Source: Palauibacter sp965207805 (GTDB lineage: Bacteria; Gemmatimonadota; Gemmatimonadetes; Palauibacterales; Palauibacteraceae). Taken from it: a DNA stretch of 64,000 bases. The notes under the pieces are model-generated. The model searched no databases and was not told the origin of the DNA. It was given only the letters and a program-made list of their open reading frames with translations. How positions within the stretch are numbered: position 1 is the first letter of the stretch; every line of letters begins with the position of its first letter. The position numbers and the translations under genes were made by a program. Positions 34,044 to 44,115 of the stretch are shown piece after piece. The stretch is from positions 2,728,001 to 2,792,000 of the forward strand of contig OZ242312.1 of the NCBI GenBank assembly GCA_965207805.1, written 5' to 3'.

Positions 34044-35039
34044 TCAGAAGAGACTCGTTGCGATGAACACTACGGCGACGGCGCTCAGCGCCCAAATCAC
34101 GCGGTCGCTGCGCCGCAGGAGGACGTGCTTGTTGAGGATCGCACCGATCGGGGCGGCGAAGGCGTAGGTGGCGAAGAACGTCTGGTAGAAATCCAGCATC
34201 AGGGAGCCGGTGAAGCCTCCCGTCCCTCCGATGGCCTCGATGATGTCGACGACGGTGAAGAGGATCGTGAACCAGACGCCGAGCTGCAGGTAGAGCTTGG
34301 CCTCGGCCCGCCGCCGCTTGCGGAGGATGGCAAACGCCGCCAGCACCTGGCGGAAGGCGAGCGACACCGCCCCGCCGGGATCGTTCGTGTAGTAGAACAG
34401 CCGCAGGCGGTGCGCCCAGCGGTCGAACCCCCGCAGCACCGGCAGTCGGGAGAGGGCGGTCCAGCGGGTTCCCAGCAGCGTGATCGCGATGAGCGCGAGC
34501 ACCGCGATGATCGGCTCGTAGACGCCGAACCCGCGCGCGAAGGCGCCCATTGATCCGCCCGCCAGCATCATCACGATGGCGTCGGCCACCAGGCGGCCGC
34601 GCGTGCGCCGCTTGGCGGCCCAGTGCGGCTCCGGAGGGAGCGTCTCCCCCTTGGCGGGCATGAAGGCGAGTTGCCGGGGCGCGAGACCCAGGAACTGCCG
34701 CCGCGCCTGGTCTTCGTTGAACTTCCGCACCATTCGCGGGATCAGAAGGACGTCCAGGAGCCACCACAGCCCCGCACCGCCGAGGGTGAGGAGCATGAGG
34801 AGACCGGTTCCGGGACGGTCGAGGTAGAAGCGGTGCCCGCCGAAGATCCCCGTCAGGAGCCACAGCGGATAGGCGATGCCTTCGCGCTTCGGCCGGTAGC
34901 TGTAGAGCTGGTCGAGCACCGCGCGGGAGAAGTCGAGGTCGCCCCTGCCGGGCACCTGGGGAGGGCCCTGGTGCAGCGCGGAGAGACCGAAGAGGGTCTC
35001 GTCGGAAGTCCCGGCGGCGGGATCTCGTCGCTTCGGCAT
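34044..35039 (-). CDS. TM2-domain membrane protein
   Basis: A 331-residue inner-membrane protein. After a soluble head of about 50 residues, YPLWLLTGIFGGHRFYLDRPGTGLLMLLTLGG is a TM2 domain, two helices joined by a short turn with the DRF-like motif. A soluble stretch follows, then five or so further helices to the C-terminus. It lies 40 bases downstream of the acyl-CoA mutase on the same strand and is probably cotranscribed. Function unknown. Confidence 0.78.
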   Translation of the reverse strand: MPKRRDPAAGTSDETLFGLSALHQGPPQVPGRGDLDFSRAVLDQLYSYRPKREGIAYPLWLLTGIFGGHRFYLDRPGTGLLMLLTLGGAGLWWLLDVLLIPRMVRKFNEDQARRQFLGLAPRQLAFMPAKGETLPPEPHWAAKRRTRGRLVADAIVMMLAGGSMGAFARGFGVYEPIIAVLALIAITLLGTRWTALSRLPVLRGFDRWAHRLRLFYYTNDPGGAVSLAFRQVLAAFAILRKRRRAEAKLYLQLGVWFTILFTVVDIIEAIGGTGGFTGSLMLDFYQTFFATYAFAAPIGAILNKHVLLRRSDRVIWALSAVAVVFIATSLF

Positions 35040-35079
35040 CGGAGGACCGGGGGAGCGGCAGCGAGCGGGCGCGTGTCGC

Positions 35080-36747
35080 CTAGAAGGCCACGGGCTCCTT
35101 GAAGCGGCCGTACACCTTCTCCAGCACGATCCGGATCTCGCCCAGCGTCGCGTAGGCGCGCACGGCGTCGAGCAGCGGCGGCAGCAGGTTCTCGTCCTCG
35201 CGCGCGGCCCGCCCCAGCGTCTCGAGCGCGCGCTCGACCGCGCCGGAATCGCGGCGCGCGCGGAGATCCGCCAGCCGCGCCTCCTGCTTCGCGGCGGCCT
35301 CCTCCCCGATCTTCAGAATCTCGATCGGCGGCTCCTCCGCATCCTCGAACCGGTTCACGCCGACGATGGTCTGCGTCCCCTTCTCCACCTCGTCCTGGAA
35401 CCGGCGCGCGGACGCCGCGATCTGCGCCTGGAAGTAGCCGGACTCGATCCCGTACACGACCCCGCCGATGTCATCGATCTCGCGGAAGATCTCCTCCGCC
35501 TCCGCCTCGAGTTCGTCCGTCAGCGACTCGACGAAGTAGGAACCCGCGAGGGGGTCGATCGTGTTCGGCACGCCGGTCTCGTAGGCGAGGATCTGCTGCG
35601 TGCGGAGGGCGATCTTCGCCGCTTCCTCCGTGGGGAGCGCGAGCGTCTCGTCCATCGCGTTCGTGTGCAGCGACTGCGTGCCGCCGAGCGCCGCCGCCAT
35701 CGCCTGGTACGCGACCCGCACGATGTTGTTGTGCGGCTGCTGCGCCGTGAGGGAGACGCCGGCCGTCTGGGCGTGCGTCCGCAGCCTCAGGCTCCGGGGA
35801 TCCCGGGCCCCGTACACGTCGCGCATGTGCCGGGCCCAGATGCGGCGGCCCGCCCGGAACTTCGCGATCTCCTCGAAGAAGTCGTTGTGCACGTCCCAGA
35901 AGAAGGAGAGCCGGGGCGCGAAGCTGTCCACGTCGAGCCCTCGTTCGATCCCCCGCTCCACGTAGGTGAAGCCGTTCTTGAGCGTGTAGGCGAGTTCCTG
36001 CGCGGCGGTCGCCCCCGCCTCGCGGATGTGGTAGCCGGAGATGGAGATGGTGTTGAAGCGCGGCGCCGCGTCCGCCGACCACTCGAAGATGTCGGCGATG
36101 ATCTTGAGCGCGGGCTCCGGCGGGAAGATCCACGCGTGCTGGGCCTGGTATTCCTTGAGGATGTCGTTCTGGATCGTCCCCCGGACCCGGTCGAGCGGCA
36201 CGCCCTGGTTCTCCGCCGTCACGAGGAGGAAGGCGTACAGCATGAGCGCGGGCCCGTTGATCGTCATCGACACGGAGACCTTGTCGAGCGGGATTCCGTC
36301 GAAGAGGGTCTCCATGTCGGCGAGGCTCGAGATCGCGACGCCGCACTTCCCTACCTCTCCCTCGGAGCGACGGTCGTCGGAGTCGTACCCCATGAGGGTG
36401 GGGAAGTCGAAGGCGACGGAAAGCCCGGTCTGTCCGCGCCGGAGGAGGTACTTGTAGCGCTCGTTCGTCTCGTGCGCGGTGGCGAAGCCGGAGAAGAGCC
36501 GCATCGTCCATAGCTTCGTCCGGTACATCGAATGATACGGGCCGCGCGTGAACGGGAACTCGCCCGGCGTGCCGAGTCGGTCCAGATACCCTCCCGGGCC
36601 GGTGTCGCCGGCGTCGAGGGGGGTGTAGAGCGGCTTGATGTCGCGCCCGGAGATGCTCCGGAAGCTGGTGTCGTCGCGCTGCGGCGCCTGACGGAAGACC
36701 GCCTCCCAAAGCTCGAGTTGATCGCTCAGCGCGCCGTGCTTGCTCAT
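35080..36747 (-). CDS. Acyl-CoA mutase large subunit (methylmalonyl-CoA-mutase family)
   Basis: A 555-residue B12-dependent isomerase subunit. Residues 60-430 form the TIM barrel: GEFPFTRGPYHSMYRTKLWTM, GQTGLSVAFDFPTLMGYDSD, SVSMTINGPALMLYAF and ALGGTQSLHTNAMDETLALPT are typical. The cobalamin-binding domain with DxHxxG is absent, so a separate small subunit must be supplied; none is in the window. The length (about 555) fits split methylmalonyl-CoA, isobutyryl-CoA or related mutases. Which acyl-CoA is used cannot be fixed here. The chaperone GTPase MeaB lies at 37708, one gene away. Confidence 0.88.
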   Translation of the reverse strand: MSKHGALSDQLELWEAVFRQAPQRDDTSFRSISGRDIKPLYTPLDAGDTGPGGYLDRLGTPGEFPFTRGPYHSMYRTKLWTMRLFSGFATAHETNERYKYLLRRGQTGLSVAFDFPTLMGYDSDDRRSEGEVGKCGVAISSLADMETLFDGIPLDKVSVSMTINGPALMLYAFLLVTAENQGVPLDRVRGTIQNDILKEYQAQHAWIFPPEPALKIIADIFEWSADAAPRFNTISISGYHIREAGATAAQELAYTLKNGFTYVERGIERGLDVDSFAPRLSFFWDVHNDFFEEIAKFRAGRRIWARHMRDVYGARDPRSLRLRTHAQTAGVSLTAQQPHNNIVRVAYQAMAAALGGTQSLHTNAMDETLALPTEEAAKIALRTQQILAYETGVPNTIDPLAGSYFVESLTDELEAEAEEIFREIDDIGGVVYGIESGYFQAQIAASARRFQDEVEKGTQTIVGVNRFEDAEEPPIEILKIGEEAAAKQEARLADLRARRDSGAVERALETLGRAAREDENLLPPLLDAVRAYATLGEIRIVLEKVYGRFKEPVAF

Positions 36748-36821
36748 GCCCCGTCCTGTATCGTCCGGCCTACGCCGCGGCCTCCCTGCCGCGCGCTACC
36801 GGCTCCCAAAGTAGGGAACGG

Positions 36822-36839
36822 ACGTTCCCGCGGGAACGT
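36822..36839. repeat. 18-bp palindromic repeat, copy 5 (divergent promoter region)
   Basis: Exact ACGTTCCCGCGGGAACGT in the 137-base gap between the divergent mutase gene (start 36747) and the barrel gene at 36885. Its position would suit a regulatory site, but other copies are in genes or between converging genes. Confidence 0.9.
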
Positions 36840-36884
36840 GCCCGTGCAGACCACACCAGGCCGCGAACGCCTGAGAGAGGCAAG

Positions 36885-37721
36885 ATGATGCGCAGACGAT
36901 CGATCCTTCGGGCGCTCGGGATGGGCTCGCTCTTCGCGATGGCGGCCGGGTCCGCGCACGCGCAGCGGGGACCGCTGGTCGCGGACCGGCCGGACTTCAC
37001 GGAGGCGGCGGCGACGGTGGGGCGCGGCGTGTTCCAGCTCGAGTTCGGCTACACCTACGAGTACGACCGGCCCGAGGGCGGCCGCGGCGGCGTATGGACG
37101 CACTCGCTGGGCGAACCTCTCCTGCGGATCGGGGTGCTCGGCGAGAGCCTCGAACTTCGGCTGGGCCTGAGTCCCGTGTCCACGGGCGCGGGGGCGGACG
37201 GGCGGAGCTTCACCGAGACCGGAATGGAAGACCTTTACCTGGGCACCAAGCTGTTGCTGACCGAACAAGAGGGGCTGCGGCCCGCGATGGCGATCCTTCC
37301 CCAGGTGACACTCCCCACGGGGGGCGATGCGTTCACGAGCGACCGTACGCTGCCGGGCGTGAACTTCATCTACGGCTGGGACCTATCGGAGACCGTCGCG
37401 CTGTCGGGCAGCACGCAGGTGAACCGGGCCTTGAGCGAGGCCGGCGGCGGAGGGCCCCGGGGGGGAGAGGAGGAATACGCGGAATGGGCGCAGTCGGCCG
37501 TGGCCGGGTTCTCCGTGGGCGCGCGGGCCGGGGTCTACGCGGAGTGGTTCGCCTTCTTCCATGCGGAACCGGAGGGGACCCGCGCGGAGCACTACGTGAA
37601 CGGCGGCTTCACCTGGAGTTTCAGCGACGACCTTCAGTGGGACATCCGTGTGGGCGTGGGGCTGAACGAGTCCGCCACGGGCTTCTTCGCGGGGACGGGA
37701 CTCGTCGTCAGGTTCCCCTGA
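36885..37721 (+). CDS. Outer-membrane transporter-like beta-barrel (MetA-pathway phenol-type)
   Basis: A 278-residue exported protein. The signal peptide ends SAHAQ, then LVADRPDFTEAAATVGRGVFQLEFGYTY, the opening of the PF13557-type family often annotated as phenol-degradation transporter. QVTLPTGGDAFTSDRTLPGVN and the final GVGLNESATGFFAGTGLVVRFP are also typical. No aromatic-degradation genes are near, so transport is not shown. The 3' end overlaps meaB on the other strand by 14 bases. Confidence 0.8.
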   Translation: MMRRRSILRALGMGSLFAMAAGSAHAQRGPLVADRPDFTEAAATVGRGVFQLEFGYTYEYDRPEGGRGGVWTHSLGEPLLRIGVLGESLELRLGLSPVSTGAGADGRSFTETGMEDLYLGTKLLLTEQEGLRPAMAILPQVTLPTGGDAFTSDRTLPGVNFIYGWDLSETVALSGSTQVNRALSEAGGGGPRGGEEEYAEWAQSAVAGFSVGARAGVYAEWFAFFHAEPEGTRAEHYVNGGFTWSFSDDLQWDIRVGVGLNESATGFFAGTGLVVRFP

Positions 37722-38703
37722 GCGTCTCCCTGAAGTCCTCGTACAGCCGGCGCGCGATCGCGTAGGGGGAAGCGCCGGAATCGAGCGTCTCGGGGGAGGC
37801 CCCGCGCCAGATCCGCTGGGCGTCGCGCCGTGAGCGGCGGAGGAGCGCGTCGTGCGCGCGGCGGAGGCGGGCGGCGCGGCGGTGCGCCTCGAGCTTTCCC
37901 GTCGACTGGAGCCAGTCGAAGTGCCGGTCCAGGTGCGCCGCGAACTCCTCGATCCCCCGGGCCTCCGACGCGACCGTCTGCGTGATCGGCATGCGCCAGA
38001 CTTCCTCGGCGTCGCCAGGGTCGCCCGCGCCGGCCGGCGCGCGGTTCGCGAAGCGGATCGACATGATGATCGCGATCTCCTTCTCCAGCCGGTCCGCGCC
38101 GGGCCGGTCCGACTTGTTGATGACGAAGAGGTCCGCCACCTCCATGAGCCCGGCTTTCATCGCCTGCACGCCATCTCCCGATTCCGGGACGAGGACGACG
38201 GCGGTCGTGTCGGCGGAGACGGCGATGTCGAGTTCCGCCTGGCCCACGCCGAGCGTCTCCAGGATCACGCGGTCGTAACCGGCGGCGTCCATGAGATCGG
38301 CGGCTTCCCGCGTCGCGGTCGCGAGGCCGCCGAGCGACCCGCGGCTCGCCATCGAGCGGATGAAGACGCCGGGCTCGGTGGAGAGTTCTCCCATGCGAAT
38401 GCGGTCGCCGAGCAGGGCCCCGCCGGTGAACGGACTGGTCGGGTCCACGGCGACGATCCCGACCTTGAGAGACTGCTCGAGATAATGCCGCGTAAGTGCC
38501 GCTGTGAGCGTCGACTTGCCGGCCCCGGGCGGCCCCGTGATGCCGATGCGCCGAGCGCGTCCGGTGCGCCCGTCCAGCCGCTCGAGAAGCGCCTCGAATC
38601 CGTCGCTCTCGTTCTCAACGTGCGAGATCCCCCGGGCCAGCGCCAGCGGCTCGCCGCCCGCGATGCGGTCGGCGAGCCCCCCCGGATCGAACGCCGGACT
38701 CAC
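37708..38703 (-). CDS. meaB: GTPase MeaB, chaperone of B12-dependent mutase
   Basis: A 331-residue G3E-type GTPase that loads and protects adenosylcobalamin on methylmalonyl-CoA-type mutases. RIGITGPPGAGKSTLTAALTR is Walker A, VDPTSPFTGGALLGDRIRM follows as in ArgK/MeaB, ETLGVGQAELDI holds the switch Glu, and FVINKSDRPGAD is the NKxD base-specificity motif. GTG at 38703 is the family start. It is 16 bases after mgtE on the same strand. The mutase large subunit lies across one opposite-strand gene and is the probable client. Confidence 0.93.
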   Translation of the reverse strand: MSPAFDPGGLADRIAGGEPLALARGISHVENESDGFEALLERLDGRTGRARRIGITGPPGAGKSTLTAALTRHYLEQSLKVGIVAVDPTSPFTGGALLGDRIRMGELSTEPGVFIRSMASRGSLGGLATATREAADLMDAAGYDRVILETLGVGQAELDIAVSADTTAVVLVPESGDGVQAMKAGLMEVADLFVINKSDRPGADRLEKEIAIIMSIRFANRAPAGAGDPGDAEEVWRMPITQTVASEARGIEEFAAHLDRHFDWLQSTGKLEAHRRAARLRRAHDALLRRSRRDAQRIWRGASPETLDSGASPYAIARRLYEDFRETLRGT

Positions 38704-38719
38704 CCCGCGGCTCCCGCCC

Positions 38720-40081
38720 TCACAGGAGGAACCGGGTCGCGAGCGCCAGCAGCAGCACGAACCCGATCAGGTCCGTGAAGGTCGTGACGAAGACCGACGA
38801 GGCGACCGCGGGGTCCGCGCCGAACCGCTCCAGCAGGATCGGGAAGAACGCGCCCAGCGCGGAGGCCACGGCGAGGTTCGCCCACGTGGCGATCATCACG
38901 ACGAGCCCGAAGATGGCCCCCGTATTCGGGAGCAGCAGCGAGACGAGCGCCACGAGCAGCCCGATCGCGACCCCGTTCGTCAGGCCCACGACGAGTTCCT
39001 TCACGACGGCGGACCACCGCTCTCCCGGCAGTTCGTCGGCGAGCGCGATGCGGCGGATCGTGACCGCCAGCGCCTGCGTTCCCGCGTTTCCGCCCAGTCC
39101 CGCGATCACCGGCATCACGGCCGCGAGGATCGCCAGTTGTTCGATCGTCCCCCTGTACAGCCACACGGCCACCGCGGCGACCGCCAGCGTGAGCGCGTTC
39201 ACCGCGAGCCACGGCAGCCGGCTCCGGATCGCGCCGAGCGTCGTCCCGCGCAACTGCTCCTCGTCCGACACCGCGGCGAAGCGCAGGATGTCCTCGGTGA
39301 CCTCCGCCTCGACGACGTCGATCACGTCATCGAAGGTGATCTGTCCCACGAGCCGGTCCTCATCGTCGACGACCCCGATCGCGGCGAGGTTGTAACGGGA
39401 CAGGATCCTGCCCACTTCCTCCTGGTCGAGATCCACCGACACCACGGCCGGGGGTTCCTCGAGCAGGTCCGAGATCGGCGTCTCCGGCGCCGCGAGCACG
39501 AGGTCCCGCAGCGTGACCACGCCGCGCAGCCGCCCCCGCCGCCCGACGACGAACACGGTATAGAGATCCTCGGTCTCCTCCGCCTGCGCCCGAAGCTCCT
39601 CGATCGCCCCGGCCGCCGTCGCCCCGGAGTCCACCGCGCACAGCTCGCGGGTCATGATCCCGCCCGCCGACTCCTCCGGATACTCGAGCAGTTCCCGGAT
39701 CTCCTGCTCCTCCTCGTCCGGCATCGACTCGAAGACCCTGGCCTGCTCCTCCGGGTCGAGTTCGCCGATGAGGTCGGCCGCGTCGTCGTCCGCGAGTTCC
39801 TCGACGATTTCGGCGATCCGCTCCGGCTCCATGCTCGCGAGCAGTTCGCCCGGCCTTTCCTCTTCCTCCATCTCGGCGAGGGCGTCCGAGGCGAGGGCCG
39901 CCGGGATGAGTTCGAGGAGGGCCATGCGCTCGGTCTCCTCCACGTGCTCGAGCACGTCCGCCATGTCGCTCGGATGCAGCGGTTCCACGAACGCGAAGAG
40001 CGCGTCCATGTCGCCCGCCTCGAGGCGGACGCGGATCTCCTCGATCAGGAGCCGGCGCTGCTCTTCCGGATTCTCGTGCAT
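38720..40081 (-). CDS. mgtE: Magnesium transporter MgtE
   Basis: A 453-residue inner-membrane Mg2+ channel. An acidic helical N-domain (residues 1-135; DLIGELDPEEQARVFESMP) is followed by two CBS modules (about 140-265), the plug helix and five membrane helices. PVIAGLGGNAGTQALAVTIRR is the pore-lining segment that binds Mg2+. Length and order match the family. Intracellular Mg2+ bound at the N/CBS domains closes the channel in known relatives. It sits between ybeY (79 bases upstream) and meaB (16 bases downstream). Confidence 0.93.
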   Translation of the reverse strand: MHENPEEQRRLLIEEIRVRLEAGDMDALFAFVEPLHPSDMADVLEHVEETERMALLELIPAALASDALAEMEEEERPGELLASMEPERIAEIVEELADDDAADLIGELDPEEQARVFESMPDEEEQEIRELLEYPEESAGGIMTRELCAVDSGATAAGAIEELRAQAEETEDLYTVFVVGRRGRLRGVVTLRDLVLAAPETPISDLLEEPPAVVSVDLDQEEVGRILSRYNLAAIGVVDDEDRLVGQITFDDVIDVVEAEVTEDILRFAAVSDEEQLRGTTLGAIRSRLPWLAVNALTLAVAAVAVWLYRGTIEQLAILAAVMPVIAGLGGNAGTQALAVTIRRIALADELPGERWSAVVKELVVGLTNGVAIGLLVALVSLLLPNTGAIFGLVVMIATWANLAVASALGAFFPILLERFGADPAVASSVFVTTFTDLIGFVLLLALATRFLL

Positions 40082-40160
40082 GCTCGCTCGGGAGCCGGCC
40101 CGCGGAGGCGGGCGGTTCGTGGATCAGGGCCTTCGGGAAGCCCTCGGAGGACGGGGAATG

Positions 40161-40658
40161 CTACGCGCGGCCACGGAACTCGGCCAGCAGCCGCGCCAAC
40201 AGCCGTTCCTGGAGTTCGAACATCGGAGAGGCATAGCGCGCCTCGCCTTCCGGATGGTCGTGTCCGAGCAGATGGAGGATGCCGTGGATGAGGAGGCGCA
40301 GGATCTCCTCGCCGGGATCGAGCCCCAGCTCGCGCGCCGAGGCCTCGGCGGCGTCCAGAGAAATGTAGATGTCGCCGACGAGCGGGTCCTCGCCGAGCCC
40401 GAACGCGAGCACGTCCGTGAGGTCATCGACCCCGTGGTAGTCCCGGTTCAGGGCGCGCATGGATTCCGCCGGGAGAAAGGTGACGGAAAGCTCGGCGCTC
40501 TCGCCCGCGGCGTCGCCCGCGCCGGCCGGTCCCGCGCGCCCTGCGGCGAGGGCGGCCCGCGCGGCCTTCTTCAACTCCGCCTCGGAGGGACCGCGCCAGG
40601 CCTCCTTCTCGCCGGAGGGGAAGTCGATGCGGATCGCGAACGGCACGGATTCGGTCAA
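40161..40658 (-). CDS. ybeY: Endoribonuclease YbeY
   Basis: A 165-residue metal-dependent RNase needed for 16S rRNA 3'-end maturation and ribosome quality control. LIHGILHLLGHDHPEGE carries the H-x3-H-x5-H zinc triad at about residues 128-138, and MRALNRDYHGVDDLTDVLAF is the other family block. The TTG start at 40658 overlaps the stop of the PgpH gene (TTGA), so translation is coupled. The ybeY-phoH-pgpH neighbourhood is a common bacterial arrangement. Confidence 0.94.
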   Translation of the reverse strand: MTESVPFAIRIDFPSGEKEAWRGPSEAELKKAARAALAAGRAGPAGAGDAAGESAELSVTFLPAESMRALNRDYHGVDDLTDVLAFGLGEDPLVGDIYISLDAAEASARELGLDPGEEILRLLIHGILHLLGHDHPEGEARYASPMFELQERLLARLLAEFRGRA

Positions 40659-43143
40659 TCCGTGCGCCCGCTGGCGACTCCTTCCGGCTCGGCGGCCGGC
40701 TCCGGGTCCGAATCCGGGAGCGAATCCAGGGCGGGGATCGGGCCGGTGTCGCCCTGCGCGGCCTGCTCCAGGTCGATCGGCTCCGACGCGCCCTCCTCCG
40801 CCGCGGCCGCCGCCTCCTCCACGCCGCTCGTCTCCGGCCCCTCCCCGGCGGGCGTCTCACCCGGACCGCCGGGCGCGTCGCCGGGCGCCGTCGGTTGCGG
40901 ATAGTCGATGCGGTGGTGATAGAGCCCGGTGAGGACGTGCGCGAACTCCCGCTTGACGATGCGGAGGTCGCGGTACGTGAGCGGACAGTCGTCGAGTTCA
41001 CCGTAGTCGATGCGGTCCTGCACGAGGCGGTCGATGAGCGCCCGGATGCGCTCGGGACTCGGGTTCGAGAGGACGCGCGACGCCGCCTCCACGGCATCCG
41101 CCAGCATCGCCACGCCCGTTTCCTTGCTCTGCGGCTTCGGGCCGGGGTAGGCGAAGTCGCTCGGGTCCACTTCCGCGACGCCTTCCCGGGCGCGGGCCTT
41201 CTCGAGGAAGTAGCGGATGAGCTGCGTCCCGTGGTGCTCGCGAATGAAGTCCTTCACGACCTCGGGCAGACGCGCTTCCTCCGCCATCACCAGCCCGTGG
41301 CGCACGTGGTCGCGCAGGATCTCGGCGCTCTGCCACGGCGTGAGACGGTCGTGCGGGTTCAGCCCGCGCGGCTGGTTCTCGATGAAATACTGCGGACGCT
41401 CGAGCTTCCCGATGTCGTGATAGTAGACCCCCACGCGGCCCTGTACGGAGTCGGCCCCGATCGCCTCGCACGCCGCCTCGACGAGGTTCGCCACGTTGAT
41501 CGAGTGGGCGTAGGTGCCGGGCGCCTCGCGCGCCAGCCGCCTCAGGAGCGGCCGGTTCATGTCGGAGAGTTCGAGCAGCGACGCCTCCGTCGTCCGTCCC
41601 GTGAAGGCCTCCAGCAGCGGGAGGCCGACGCCGACGCCGAGTCCCGTGCACACGGTGGCGTTGAGGAGCCCGAGCGCCGCGGTCGTTCCCATCTCGCCCA
41701 GCGCGTAGTGGCCCGTGAGGACGAGCAGGAGGCCGGCCCCCACGTAGGCCGCGGTGATCAGCGCGACGAGGACCCAGCTCTGCGAACGCGTGCGGATCGT
41801 GTGGAACGCGAAGGCCGCCGTGACCCCGCCCGCCACGGTCACCATGGGGGCCGCGAGTCCCGCGAAGTAGGGCTGACCCATGAGGATGCCCGTGATCGTC
41901 GAGACGACGACGAGGCCCAGGAGGCTGTCGAACAGCGCCGCGGCGAGGAAGCCGGCCAGCGCGACGGGCACGAGCGCGGGCGAACCCTCCGCGGCGGCCA
42001 CCGCGCCGGCCGCCGCCATCACGATGACGACGAGCCCGAGCAGGACGGTGAAGCTGGGGAGATCCTCGTAGATGTCGCGGCGAAAGCTGAACGTCGCGAA
42101 GACGAGAATCCCGAGCATGCTCACGACGAGGAGGATCATGCCCACATTGCGGAGGAAGTCCGATGTCGTGCGCGTCCCGCCCCGCTCCAGGATCTGGGCC
42201 TGATAGGCGAGGAGCCGGCGGTATTCGTCCTCCGTCACCACCGTGTTCTCGGTGATGATGCGCTCTCCCTCGAGCACGAAGCCCTCGACCTGGGGGATCG
42301 CGGCCCGGGCCTGCTCCCGCGCCTGCCGGGTCGCGTCCTGGTCGATGCGCAGCGTCGGCTGCGCCATGAGGACGAGTTGCTGGAAGAGGGCCGCGCCCCC
42401 GGGCGGCAGCCGGTCTCCCACCCCCTCCCGGGCCGCCAGGGTGAAGTCGTCGAGCCGGACGAGATCCGCGACGGCGCGCACGCGGTCGTCGCCGGAAGGA
42501 CCCTCGCGCGCGACGACGTTCGCGGCGCTGATGTCCGCGAGTTCGCTCCCGCGGATCACGCCCTCGCGCAGGCCCTCGAAGGCCGTCCCGAGCTCGTCGC
42601 GCAGCCCGGCGCGCGACGCCCCGTCGAGGAGGTATTCGACCTGGAGCGAGTCGATCACCCCCCCGGCCGAGAGGTCGATCCCGATCCCGCCCGCGACCTG
42701 CCGGACCTCGTCCCGGACGAGCGCGGCGCCGGCCGCGGCCGGGAGTCCTTCCTCCGTGACTCGCGCTTCCGCCGCGGGGATGATGGAATCGAGCTGTGCG
42801 AAGAAGGCGTTCACGCGCTCGACGCTGCTGTCCGCGCGCGCGGGCTCGAAGCGCAGCCTCGGCGTCACGCCGGCCTCCGCATCGTCCTGCTGCTCGCGGA
42901 GGCGGTCCGGATCCTTGGGCACGTCGAAATCGAAGTCGGCGTTGATCGTCTGCCGGGCGACGCTGCCGGGGTCGATGCCGTCGAACCCGCTCGGCGTGCT
43001 CTGCGGGAACATCAGGGGAACGGCGAGGGCGATGACGGCGACCATCCCGGCCCGGAATCCGTGGTGGACCCACGCGTCCCGACGGCCGCCGACCGGCGGC
43101 CGGTTCACGGGGCGCAGGTAGTCTCGGACGCGGCCAAAGAAAC

Positions 43144-43147
<4 letters not shown>
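40655..43147 (-). CDS. pgpH: HD-domain membrane phosphodiesterase PgpH (7TMR-HDED)
   Basis: An 830-residue inner-membrane enzyme that hydrolyses cyclic di-AMP in known relatives. After a first helix at residues 30-50, an extracytoplasmic 7TMR-HDED domain spans about 70-330 and seven helices span about 335-555. A cytoplasmic HD domain follows, with VGVYYHDIGKLERPQYF, WQSAEILRDHVRHG and IREHHGTQLIRYF as metal ligands. An acidic, Pro-rich tail of about 80 residues is extra. TTG 43147 overlaps the phoH stop (TTGA). Order phoH-pgpH-ybeY is the usual one. Confidence 0.92.

Positions 43148-44111
<964 letters not shown>

Positions 44112-44115
<4 letters not shown>

Noticed and set aside
40126..40144. 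AGGGC...GCCCT hairpin between ybeY and mgtE, considered as terminator or Mg riboswitch
   Set aside because: No T-run follows on the minus strand, and the gap of 79 bases is too short for an M-box or ykoK-type leader.
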